Source: Bacillus sp. AFS037270 (GTDB lineage: Bacteria; Bacillota; Bacilli; Bacillales_B; DSM-18226). From it: a stretch of DNA of 64,000 bases. Both the position numbers and the translations under genes were made by a program. Where the stretch lies: the NCBI RefSeq assembly GCF_002585305.1, contig NZ_NUNF01000030.1:1-64000 (forward strand). The letters run 5' to 3'. This document shows, in pieces, positions 53,033-60,903 of this stretch (its first letter is position 1; every line of letters begins with the position of its first letter). The notes beneath the pieces are model-generated. The model did not search any database, was not told where the DNA came from, and saw nothing but the letters and a program-made list of their open reading frames with translations.

Positions 53033-53066
53033 AAAAACAGACCCCTTTGTAAGGGTCTGTTTTATT
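53033..53066 (-). terminator. Terminator after csp
   Basis: AAAACAGACCC-TTACAAA-GGGTCTGTTTT stem on the minus strand with a T run, directly after the stop. Confidence 0.88.
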
Positions 53067-53073
53067 GATAGGT

Positions 53074-53274
53074 CTATTGTTTTTGAACGTTGACGGCTTG
53101 CGGTCCACGTTGGCCATTTTCGATTTCAAATGTAACCTCTTGACCTTCATCCAAAGACTTGTACCCTTCGCCTTGAATAGCTGAGAAATGAACGAATACA
53201 TCCTCTCCGCCTTCGCGCTCAATGAATCCAAATCCTTTTTCGCTGTTAAACCATTTTACTTTACCATGTTCCAT
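53074..53274 (-). CDS. Cold-shock protein (CspA family)
   Basis: 66-residue single cold-shock domain RNA chaperone. RNP1 KGFGFIE and RNP2 VFVHF motifs are intact; [14 protein letters not shown] is the usual start. A long A/T-rich leader (53275-53370) is common in csp mRNAs. Similar to B. subtilis CspB/CspD; the paralogue cannot be told. Confidence 0.96.
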   Translation of the reverse strand: MEHGKVKWFNSEKGFGFIEREGGEDVFVHFSAIQGEGYKSLDEGQEVTFEIENGQRGPQAVNVQKQ

Positions 53275-53374
53275 TTTCTTTGTAGCCTCCTAGCACGTAG
53301 CCATTACATAATTTTGCAAAATTTATTTGCAAATCTAGTTTTACCAAAGTAATAATCCTTTATACAAATAACTT

Positions 53375-54142
53375 TTAATTATTCGCAAGAACCCATTTTT
53401 GTATGGCTTTAGCTACCCCATCCTCTTCATTTGTTGACGTAATCCAGTCTGCTTCTTCTTTGACCACATCTTGGGCATTTCCCATTGCAACTCCTAGTCC
53501 AGCCTCTTTGATCATCATTAAATCGTTTCGACTGTCGCCAACTGCCATTACATTCTTCATTTCGATTCCTAACCTGGAGCAGACAAGCGCTAGCCCGCGC
53601 GCCTTATTAATTCCGGCTGCATTTACTTCAATATTTTTTAACGTGGAATTCGTTAATTCAAATTCACCTCTTGAGGTCAGTTCGTTAAAAACCAGTTCCC
53701 TAGTTGCATCATCTTCAATCGTAAAGCCAAATTTCAACCAGTCCAGAGTATGAAAATCTTCCGGCATTTCATTGTGCCAGGTCCTTTGTGTATTAATGGC
53801 CCAAAACTTAGTTTTATGTAGTTTTGACAGTTCCCACATCCACTGAATATGCTCTGTATTGACAAGGTTCCTTTCAACCAGATCTCTTTTTTCATCATAA
53901 ATCTCACTGCCATTTACTGTTACTAAGTAGGAGGTGAGCTCTAAATCATCCGCATGTTCTCGAACAGTAAGTATAGAACGCCCCGTACTTAGAACAACGA
54001 TTATACCTATATCTTTTGCAGCCTTAATCGCTTTACGATTTTCCTCTGAAACTTGGCCTTTATTATTTAACAAAGTCCCATCCATATCGAGCGCAACTAA
54101 CTTGATTTCAACATCATTCTTGAAGTTTTCCATTATTGTCAT
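53375..54142 (-). CDS. Cof-type HAD-IIB phosphatase 2
   Basis: 255 residues. Motif I DMDGTLL near residue 20, motif II LSTGRS, and motif IV GDSRNDLMMIKEAGLGVAMG. Same family as the gene at 10562-11383, with a slightly different cap. Substrate unknown. Start either ATG 54142 or the in-frame ATG nine bases on; the upstream GAAGGGAG suits both poorly. Confidence 0.92.
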   Translation of the reverse strand: MTIMENFKNDVEIKLVALDMDGTLLNNKGQVSEENRKAIKAAKDIGIIVVLSTGRSILTVREHADDLELTSYLVTVNGSEIYDEKRDLVERNLVNTEHIQWMWELSKLHKTKFWAINTQRTWHNEMPEDFHTLDWLKFGFTIEDDATRELVFNELTSRGEFELTNSTLKNIEVNAAGINKARGLALVCSRLGIEMKNVMAVGDSRNDLMMIKEAGLGVAMGNAQDVVKEEADWITSTNEEDGVAKAIQKWVLANN

Positions 54143-54275
54143 AAACTCCCTTCTCCCATGTTCCTTTATAAGATAACATTTTTATTAGTAACATTTCAAA
54201 AATACTCTCTAGTTTACATAATATAGTTATGGTTAAATAAAAAATCCTGCTCTAACAGCAGGATTATAAATGTTA

Positions 54276-54581
54276 TTAATGATGGTGATGGTGTCCGCCT
54301 TTTGATGGGTTGGTAATGAGCCATTCCTCTTTTGGAACATGGAAAAATTGGATCCAGACTCCATCTAGGTACTCATCACTTTTATCAAGGATAAAATCAA
54401 TATCTTTATCCGTTTTGACAACTTCATCATTTTCTGTGGGTGTGTCAAGCATCAAGTCATAATGGGCATGATCTCCGTGCATGCTTGTCACATATACACG
54501 AAATAGTTTGCCTTCTGCCTCTTCACTTTCCACAATCTTTTTCAATTCTTTTGCAGCATGGCGATTAATTTTTACCTTCAT
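54276..54581 (-). CDS. HesB/IscA-like fold protein without cysteines, poly-His C-terminus
   Basis: 101 residues. The N-terminus INRHAAKELKKIVESEE and the DFILDKSDEYLDGVWIQFF region follow the A-type Fe-S carrier (HesB) fold, but none of the three conserved cysteines exists; in fact the protein has no Cys at all. It ends GGHHHHH, a natural histidine tail, and has further HGDHAH in the middle. A Zn, Ni or Cu role is possible (inference). AGGAGAG precedes the ATG. Confidence 0.75.
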   Translation of the reverse strand: MKVKINRHAAKELKKIVESEEAEGKLFRVYVTSMHGDHAHYDLMLDTPTENDEVVKTDKDIDFILDKSDEYLDGVWIQFFHVPKEEWLITNPSKGGHHHHH

Positions 54582-54858
54582 TTTGCGCTCTCCTCTATTA
54601 TGTATTCTTTTTTATTATCCCACGATAAGACTAAATTAGACAGTTTTAAACGCTAAAACCCTTTATAATAAAGGAAAATTGGAAAATCCGCTTACCCGAT
54701 TCCAATTAATTTCCATATTAGCATTTTAAATCCTTAACAAATTTGTCACAACTTTTTCAAAAAACCTATATAAACATCATGGCGTAATTGTTAATATTGT
54801 GATAGCGAAATTGAGTTGCTAATGAATATCAGTTAATAATTAATTTAAAATCAATTGC

Positions 54859-54887
54859 TTGTAATTTTGAGGTAAATGTATTATTCT
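54859..54887 (+). promoter_or_regulatory. Putative sigma-A promoter of qoxABCD
   Basis: TTGTAA and TATTCT with 17-bp spacing, in the otherwise ORF-free 54582-54959 region. The expected start is about 54894, followed at once by the Rex-like site. Confidence 0.5.
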
Positions 54888-54895
54888 ATTGAAGT

Positions 54896-54913
54896 TTGTG
54901 AATACATTCACGT
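54896..54913. promoter_or_regulatory. Rex-like operator at the qox promoter
   Basis: TTGTGAATACATTCACGT matches the Rex consensus TTGTGAANNNNTTCACAA except the last two bases. A degenerate second site TTGTGAACAAATGAACAA is at 54919-54936. Binding of the NADH-sensing repressor Rex is inferred. Confidence 0.5.
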
Positions 54914-54959
54914 TGAAATTGTGAACAAATGAACAAATTTATTGGAGGGAATTACGAAC

Positions 54960-55928
54960 ATGGTTAGAAAGATCTTTATTGTTCCACTATTGGCTTTATT
55001 GCCTGTGCTGCTGCTAAGTGGATGTGATTCAAAAATGGTTGTTTTTGATCCAAAAGGTCCGGCAGCAAGAGAAATTCTTGGCTTAATTAACTGGTCATTA
55101 GTCTTTATGGCACTTGTGGTAGTTGTGGTATTTGGTTTATTCGGATATATCGTTTGGAAATACCGTGCAACACCTGAGAATAAAGACTATGAGCCACCAG
55201 AGGAACATGGCAGTACCAAATTAGAATTAATTTGGACCTTTATCCCAATTCTAATTGTCATTGCCCTCACGATTCCTACTGTATCTACGATTTACAAGCT
55301 TGAAAAGGTTCCGGCTGGTTATGAAAATAAAAAGCCGATTACGATTAATGTGACCTCAGCTGACTGGAAATGGATTTTTAGTTATCCTGAACAAGGGATT
55401 GAAACTGTCAATTATGTAAACATTCCTGTCGGCACACCTGTTAAGTTTAAATTAACATCTGCAGGCACAATGCAATCGTTCTGGGTTCCACAATTAGGCG
55501 GTCAAAAGTACACCATGAATAAAATGGAAACAGAATTGTATTTAACTGCTGATGAAGTTGGGGAATACCTAGGCAGAAATACGAACTTTAACGGAAAAGG
55601 CTATGCGGATATGGAATTTACCGTGGAAGCTAAGAACACTAAAGACTTTGAAAAATGGGTAAATGAAGTTAAAGACACTGCTCCTAAATTGACTGAAAAG
55701 AAATATTATGAATTGCTGAACCCAACACATTTAGGACGTGAAACCTACGTCGGTACACATCTGCAATGGGTTGACCATTCACAAATGAACTCTAAAACTT
55801 TTACTAATCCAAAATTATATGAAGTTCATGGCGTAAAAGGCCAAATTTTCAAGGATGAAGAACCATCCACTGAAACTTCAAAAGACTCGACGAATACGAC
55901 TGATAAATCAAATGGAGGTGAACATTGA
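54960..55928 (+). CDS. qoxA: Quinol oxidase aa3-600 subunit II
   Basis: 322-residue lipoprotein (lipobox LLSGC, Cys near 22) with two membrane helices and an external cupredoxin domain. The residues that would bind CuA are absent (AGTMQSFWVPQLGGQKYTMN has no Cys), which marks a quinol oxidase and not a cytochrome c oxidase. Ser/Thr/Asp-rich C-terminal tail. ATG at 54960 with TTGGAGGG about 10 nt upstream. Confidence 0.94.
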   Translation: MVRKIFIVPLLALLPVLLLSGCDSKMVVFDPKGPAAREILGLINWSLVFMALVVVVVFGLFGYIVWKYRATPENKDYEPPEEHGSTKLELIWTFIPILIVIALTIPTVSTIYKLEKVPAGYENKKPITINVTSADWKWIFSYPEQGIETVNYVNIPVGTPVKFKLTSAGTMQSFWVPQLGGQKYTMNKMETELYLTADEVGEYLGRNTNFNGKGYADMEFTVEAKNTKDFEKWVNEVKDTAPKLTEKKYYELLNPTHLGRETYVGTHLQWVDHSQMNSKTFTNPKLYEVHGVKGQIFKDEEPSTETSKDSTNTTDKSNGGEH

Positions 55929-57904
55929 TGAGCATTAATTGGCATGATTTCTTTATCGTCGGCAACCCGCTCATCCTAGGTTCCCAGATTGCTATTTTAC
56001 TAACGATGATTGGTATTGTAGCAGGTGTTTCTTATTTAAAAAAATGGAAGTGGCTTTGGCGCGAATGGCTAACCACTGTAGATCATAAACGAATTGGGAT
56101 TATGTACATCCTTTCTGGTGTTTTAATGTTTTTCCGTGGTGGTGTAGATGGTCTTCTAATGAAAGCCCAAACCTCACGTCCGGAATTAAAGTTTTTGGAT
56201 GCACAGCATTACAATGAAATTTTTACGACTCATGGCGTTATCATGATTCTTTTTGCAGCGATGCCATTATTAATTGGTATCATGAACGTTGTTGTTCCAT
56301 TACAAATTGGCGCACGTGACGTCGCGTTCCCTCAATTGAATGCACTAAGCTTTTGGTTATTCTTTGCAGGTGCGATGCTTTTTAACATCTCGTTTGTTGT
56401 GGGCGGATCACCTGATGCGGGTTGGACTGCTTACTTCCCTCTTGCCGGTAAGGAATTTACTCCAGGCATCGGGAACAACTATTATGCAATAGCCTTGCAG
56501 ATTGCGGGTATCGGTACCCTGATGACAGGGATTAACTTTGTAGTAACAATTTTAAAAATGAGAACAAAAGGCATGGGCCTTATGAAAATGCCAATGTTTA
56601 CTTGGACTTCTTTTATTGCGTCTGTTATCATTGTATCGGCCTTCCCAATATTCACAGTTGCCCTTGCGTTGATGACTTTTGACCGTATTTTCGGTACTCA
56701 CTTCTTTACATTAAGCGCAGGCGGTATGGATATGATGTGGGCGAACCTATTCTGGTTATGGGGACACCCTGAGGTTTACATCGTGGTACTTCCAGCATTC
56801 GGTATGTTCTCTGAGATTATTTCAACTTTCTCTCATAAACAGCTTTTTGGTTATAAATCAATGGTATTTTCCATTGTCGGAATTGCAGCATTAAGTATGT
56901 TAGTTTGGGTTCACCACTTCTTTACAATGGGTTCAGGCCCTGCCGTAAACTCAGTTTTCTCGATCACAACTATGATGATTGCGATCCCGACAGGGGTTAA
57001 AATGTTTAACTGGTTATTTACGATGAGAAAAGGCCGTATTCAATTTACGACAGCGATGCTTTGGGCACTAGCGTTTGTTCCTTGCTTTGTCATCGGTGGT
57101 GTCACAGGGGTTATGCTTGCGATGGGTGCAGCAGATTATCAATATCATAATACCCTATTCCTTGTAGCACACTTCCACTATGTATTAATTCCTGGTGTTG
57201 TGTTTGCGGTATTCGGGGCTCTATATTACTGGTGGCCAAAGATGTTCGGTCATATGTTAAATGAAAAACTTGGTAAGATTCATTTCTGGTTATTCGTAAT
57301 TGGTTTTAACGTAACATTTATGCCAATGTTCTTCCTTGGACTTGATGGAGCCGTACGTCGTGCGTACACCTTCTCTGCTGAATCAGGATTTGCTCCATTG
57401 TTCTTAGTTTCTGCTATTGGTGCGGTTATTTTAGCCGCTGGTTTTGCAGTTCTTTGCTATAACATTTATTGGAGTGCTAGATATGCTGACCGTAATATTT
57501 CTAACGATCCATGGGATGCTAGAACACTAGAGTGGGCAACTGCTTCACCTGTTCAATTCTATAACTTTGCTAAACAACCAGAAGTAAAGTCAATCGATGC
57601 TTTCTGGTATATGAAAAAGCATAATGAAGGTCTTACTTTGAAAGAAGAAGAAATTGAAGAAATTCATATGCCTAGCAATTCGGGCTTGCCATTCTATATG
57701 GGCGTTATCTTCGGAATTGCCGGTTTCTTACTTGTCTTTGAATGGAAAATCGCTGCCCTTGTGGCAACTGTTGGAATCCTTGCAGGTTTAATCGTTCGTT
57801 CTTTCGATTATAATGACGGCTTCCATGTAAAAGTAGATGAAATTAAACAGATTGAAAAGGCATGGCGCGGTAAAGATAAAGGGGTGAACAACCATGTCAG
57901 CTAA
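55928..57904 (+). CDS. qoxB: Quinol oxidase aa3-600 subunit I
   Basis: 658-residue catalytic heme-copper subunit, about 15 membrane helices. The heme a ligand region FTTHGVIMILFAAMP, the CuB/Tyr motif WGHPEVYIVVLPAFG, the HH pair in VWVHHFFTMG and the heme ligands in FLVAHFHYVLIPG are all intact. It reduces oxygen to water while pumping protons. The start overlaps the qoxA stop (TGATG). Confidence 0.97.
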   Translation: MSINWHDFFIVGNPLILGSQIAILLTMIGIVAGVSYLKKWKWLWREWLTTVDHKRIGIMYILSGVLMFFRGGVDGLLMKAQTSRPELKFLDAQHYNEIFTTHGVIMILFAAMPLLIGIMNVVVPLQIGARDVAFPQLNALSFWLFFAGAMLFNISFVVGGSPDAGWTAYFPLAGKEFTPGIGNNYYAIALQIAGIGTLMTGINFVVTILKMRTKGMGLMKMPMFTWTSFIASVIIVSAFPIFTVALALMTFDRIFGTHFFTLSAGGMDMMWANLFWLWGHPEVYIVVLPAFGMFSEIISTFSHKQLFGYKSMVFSIVGIAALSMLVWVHHFFTMGSGPAVNSVFSITTMMIAIPTGVKMFNWLFTMRKGRIQFTTAMLWALAFVPCFVIGGVTGVMLAMGAADYQYHNTLFLVAHFHYVLIPGVVFAVFGALYYWWPKMFGHMLNEKLGKIHFWLFVIGFNVTFMPMFFLGLDGAVRRAYTFSAESGFAPLFLVSAIGAVILAAGFAVLCYNIYWSARYADRNISNDPWDARTLEWATASPVQFYNFAKQPEVKSIDAFWYMKKHNEGLTLKEEEIEEIHMPSNSGLPFYMGVIFGIAGFLLVFEWKIAALVATVGILAGLIVRSFDYNDGFHVKVDEIKQIEKAWRGKDKGVNNHVS

Positions 57905-58499
57905 TGTAAATACAGCTCTACCACTTGAATATCAAACAGAACAAAACCGTATGAACATTCTTGGCTTCTGGATTTTCCTAGGAGCCGAGATCATCCTTTT
58001 TGGAACTCTCTTTGCAACGTTTTCAGTATTGAATGCAAGATATGCCGGCGGCCCTACCCCGCATGAACTTTTTGAAATAAAAGGTGTCATGATTGAGACC
58101 ATCTTGCTATTAACAAGTAGTTTTACCATGGGTCTTGCTATTTATGAAATGCGCCGGAGCAATCGTAATGGGTTAATTCTATGGTTTGTCATTACCCTGC
58201 TGCTGGGTGCAGGCTTTGTATTCTTTGAAATAACTGAATTTATTCACTATGTACATGAAGGTGCAACATGGACTACAAGTGCCTTCCTATCAAGCTTCTT
58301 TGTCTTGCTTGGTACCCACGGTCTTCACGTTAGTATGGGTATTGGCTGGGCAACAATGGTTATTATCCAATTACTGCAAAGAGGTTTAACACCTGTTACT
58401 GCACGAAAGACGTTTATTATCGGGCTATACTGGCACTTCTTGGATGTTGTTTGGATCTTTATTTTCACATTTGTGTATTTAGCAAGGATGGTGGCATAA
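57894..58499 (+). CDS. qoxC: Quinol oxidase aa3-600 subunit III
   Basis: 201 residues, five membrane helices, COX3 family (NRMNILGFWIFLGAEIILFG; THGLHVSMGIGWATMV; YWHFLDVVWIFIFTFVYL). Overlaps the qoxB end by 11 bp. Confidence 0.96.
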   Translation: MSANVNTALPLEYQTEQNRMNILGFWIFLGAEIILFGTLFATFSVLNARYAGGPTPHELFEIKGVMIETILLLTSSFTMGLAIYEMRRSNRNGLILWFVITLLLGAGFVFFEITEFIHYVHEGATWTTSAFLSSFFVLLGTHGLHVSMGIGWATMVIIQLLQRGLTPVTARKTFIIGLYWHFLDVVWIFIFTFVYLARMVA

Positions 58500-58500
58500 G

Positions 58501-58794
58501 ATGGCTAAAAATACAAAAGGATTTCCTATAACTCACGTCTTGGGCTTTATCTCTTCGTTGGTACTCACCTTCGCAGCCCTTTTCGTAGCCTTAAAAACAT
58601 CCCTTTCCTTCAAAACGATTTTATGGGTGATTGGCAGTTTAGCGGTTATCCAAGCGGCCCTGCAGCTCTTCATGTTCATGCACTTGAACGAAGGTGAAGA
58701 CGGTAAATCAAATATGATCAACATCGCTTCCGGAGTATTCATCGCATTCGTAGCGGTAGCTGGATCTATTTGGGTCATGTCATTTGGAATGTAA
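58501..58794 (+). CDS. qoxD: Quinol oxidase aa3-600 subunit IV
   Basis: 97 residues, three membrane helices, COX4/CyoD type with FPITHVLGFISSLVLTFAAL and QLFMFMHLNEGEDGK. One base separates it from qoxC. Last gene of the operon. Confidence 0.95.
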   Translation: MAKNTKGFPITHVLGFISSLVLTFAALFVALKTSLSFKTILWVIGSLAVIQAALQLFMFMHLNEGEDGKSNMINIASGVFIAFVAVAGSIWVMSFGM

Positions 58795-58803
58795 CCATTA
58801 ATA

Positions 58804-58850
58804 AAGGTGACAGGCACCATGTGAATTCTTCACATGGTGCCTGTCACCTT
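58804..58850 (+). terminator. Long perfect palindrome, terminator of qox
   Basis: Two 22-bp arms (58804-58825 and 58829-58850) with a 3-bp loop pair perfectly; AAGGTGACAGGCACC is the outer part. TTCTTTT follows. Much longer than a normal terminator stem and resembles GGTGCCTGTCACC-type repeats that I recall as recurrent in Bacillus genomes. Confidence 0.85.
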
Positions 58851-58865
58851 TTCTTTTGCTTTTAC

Positions 58866-59567
58866 TTATTTTGTTGTGTGTTTTCTTTTTGTCCGGACCA
58901 TTTGGTAACCGATGAAGGCTACATAAAGCGGTATTGCGACATAAATAAAATATGGAAAACGGTGCTGTTCTTTTTTAAAGACAATATAGAGTGCATAACC
59001 CAAGAAAAGAGTTATGATAATTCCGTATTTCGGCAGAGGTATTTCCTTTAAGCTCGGGATTTTAATCGTACTCACCATCAAAATACATAATACAAAAAAG
59101 GCAATCACAAAAATGAAACCTGGCATTTTTAATTGAAATAACGTTAAAAGAGTTAATAGCCCACCTGCTGCTGTAATCGGAACACCTGTAAAATGTTTTA
59201 GCGACGACTTAACAGCGTTGATATTAAACCGAGCTAACCGATAAGCGCCAAATAACGGGAATAGTCCGGCAACTGCCATCCCAAGAATGCCAAAGGAAGA
59301 AAAGTACGAATAATAGGCCATCATCGCAGGTGCAACTCCGAAGGTGACTATGTCAGCCAAGGAGTCCAATTCCTTCCCTAATTCGCTATCTGCCCGCAAC
59401 ATTCGGGCAATTCGCCCATCCATGCTGTCAAGCATCATACCAATCAAGATTAAAATTGCAGCATTCTTGTAATCCCCTTCTGCAGAGTTCATTACAGATA
59501 AAAAGCCAAAAAATAAATTTGCAAGTGTAAATAAGTTAGGAATACTGTTTCTAATAATATGTATCAC
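58866..59567 (-). CDS. pssA: CDP-diacylglycerol--serine O-phosphatidyltransferase
   Basis: 233 residues, about six membrane helices. The CDP-alcohol phosphotransferase signature D-G-x2-A-R-x8-G-x3-D-x3-D is visible in LDSMDGRIARMLRADSELG and KELDSLADIVTFG. Makes phosphatidylserine, the precursor of phosphatidylethanolamine. The start is unclear: the GTG at 59567 lies within TTTGGAGTG, leaving almost no spacing, and no other start codon is close. Confidence 0.92.
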   Translation of the reverse strand: MIHIIRNSIPNLFTLANLFFGFLSVMNSAEGDYKNAAILILIGMMLDSMDGRIARMLRADSELGKELDSLADIVTFGVAPAMMAYYSYFSSFGILGMAVAGLFPLFGAYRLARFNINAVKSSLKHFTGVPITAAGGLLTLLTLFQLKMPGFIFVIAFFVLCILMVSTIKIPSLKEIPLPKYGIIITLFLGYALYIVFKKEQHRFPYFIYVAIPLYVAFIGYQMVRTKRKHTTK

Positions 59568-59765
59568 TCCAAAAAAATTAAAAAATTAGGCAGCTTTGCC
59601 TTTAATACTTCTTATTATAACGCTTTTCTTTGTAAAAGTGGAAAAACAAAATGGTAGTCCTTACCTATCGCCACTGACAAGATAAATGTTAATCCTATCT
59701 ATAATATCTCTTTTACTTTGAATAGTATGTGAAACAGAAACTGACACTAACTTAAAGAATAAGAA

Positions 59766-59796
59766 AAGCGTAAGGCGCCTGGAGCTGGACAATTCT
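59766..59796. repeat. Dispersed repeat copy (GGAGCTGGAC type)
   Basis: AAGGCGCCTGGAGCTGGAC matches the string at the start of the window (positions 3-18) apart from one base insertion. Located in the 295-bp gap between pssA and the TerC gene, which otherwise has no ORF. Confidence 0.5.
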
Positions 59797-59863
59797 CGAA
59801 GTTAAATTTATACTTTCTTATCTTTAAAAGAAAAAACCCGCCAATTGGCGAGTTCCCCCTTTA

Positions 59864-60637
59864 TCAAACATTTACTTTTTTTGTTTCCCGCTGCTCTTTT
59901 GAGAAGAACCATCCTGCAGCTGCAATTCCAACTAATACTAAATAAAAGCTTACTTTCCATTCCGTAGAGTGAGCAAATTCTTCGTTTAATATTGCCAATG
60001 ATGGATGTGAAAGTGTGTAAACGGCAAGCTTCACTCCTACCCATCCAACAATCGTAAAAGCTGCGATTTCAAGACCAGGTCTCTTTTCCAAAAGTTTTAC
60101 GAATTGATTTGCGGCAAAACGCATGATTACTAAGCCAATAATCCCGCCTGCAAATATGACAAGGAATTTACCGCCATCAAGCCCACCGATATTTGGCAGC
60201 GGCGTGTCAGGAAGAACAACCGCCATCGCGACCGCGGCCAAGATCGAATCAACAGCAAAGGCAATATCCGCCAATTCCACCTTCAAAACTGTTGTCCAAA
60301 ATCTGCTGTTCTTCTTAGTTTCCATTTCATCCTTTTCTTCTGATTTTTCTTTTACAACTTTACGGAAAATATGGTTAGCGGCCATAAAGATTAAATACAG
60401 TGCTCCAATGGCTTGAACCTGCCACACGTCTACGAGAAACGAAATCACAAATAAAGATGCAAAACGGAACACAAACGCTCCGGCCAAACCGTAGAATAAC
60501 GCTTTTTTTCTGTCTTTTTCCGGAAGATGTTTCACCATAATCGCGAGGACGAGGGCATTGTCTGCTGCTAATAGTCCTTCTAGAGCCACCAAGATGAGTA
60601 AAACCCAGCTGTATTCCAGTAATAAAGTAAAATCCAT
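59864..60637 (-). CDS. TerC family membrane protein, probable Mn2+ exporter
   Basis: 257 residues, seven or eight membrane helices. TerC acidic motifs EGLLAADNALVLAIMVKHLP (helix 2) and ELADIAFAVDSILAAVAM (middle) are clear. Bacillus homologues under yybP-ykoY riboswitches export manganese, also to metallate secreted enzymes (established for YceF/YkoY types). Here such a riboswitch lies upstream, so Mn2+ efflux is the best call. Confidence 0.9.
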   Translation of the reverse strand: MDFTLLLEYSWVLLILVALEGLLAADNALVLAIMVKHLPEKDRKKALFYGLAGAFVFRFASLFVISFLVDVWQVQAIGALYLIFMAANHIFRKVVKEKSEEKDEMETKKNSRFWTTVLKVELADIAFAVDSILAAVAMAVVLPDTPLPNIGGLDGGKFLVIFAGGIIGLVIMRFAANQFVKLLEKRPGLEIAAFTIVGWVGVKLAVYTLSHPSLAILNEEFAHSTEWKVSFYLVLVGIAAAGWFFSKEQRETKKVNV

Positions 60638-60691
60638 TCAAAATTCCTCCTAAGTATTGATTTTTTTCAAATACTCCCTCACGCCATAAAA

Positions 60692-60720
60692 ATAGGCCTC
60701 TACTGTAACAGTAAAGGCCT
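60692..60720 (-). terminator. Second terminator of the Mn2+ riboswitch
   Basis: TAGGCCTTTACTGT pairs with ACAGTAGAGGCCTA (one mismatch); TTTTTATG follows on the minus strand. In tandem with the hairpin at 60735-60762 and shares the CCTTTAC string with it. Confidence 0.75.
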
Positions 60721-60734
60721 AAAAAAACACAGAA

Positions 60735-60762
60735 AAGACCTTTACAGTAAAGTAAAGGTCTT
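60735..60762 (-). terminator. First terminator of the Mn2+ riboswitch
   Basis: AAGACCTTTAC and GTAAAGGTCTT form an 11-bp stem with TTTCTGTGTTTTTTT behind it on the minus strand. Directly abuts the aptamer. Confidence 0.85.
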
Positions 60763-60847
60763 GCTAACAACGTTCATGTTGCCAATAAAGCCGGAGAAAT
60801 AAATTCTCGAAATGACGACTTTATTGTAGCAGCTACTCCCCTTTAAA
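60763..60847 (-). ncRNA. yybP-ykoY (manganese) riboswitch
   Basis: On the minus strand it starts AAAGGGGAGTAGCTGCTAC and ends with CAACATGAACGTTGTTAGC; the GGGGAGTAG and CAACAT signatures are those of the yybP-ykoY class. Mn2+ binding should prevent the terminators and switch on the TerC exporter. Confidence 0.87.
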
Positions 60848-60903
60848 AGGAAATATTTAATTACTATTAATATACTAAACTGTAATAAAAATGTCAACGC
60901 TTT

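Noticed and set aside
52989..53231. 80-aa ORF overlapping the cold-shock gene
   Set aside because: Other frame of csp and its terminator; no family features.
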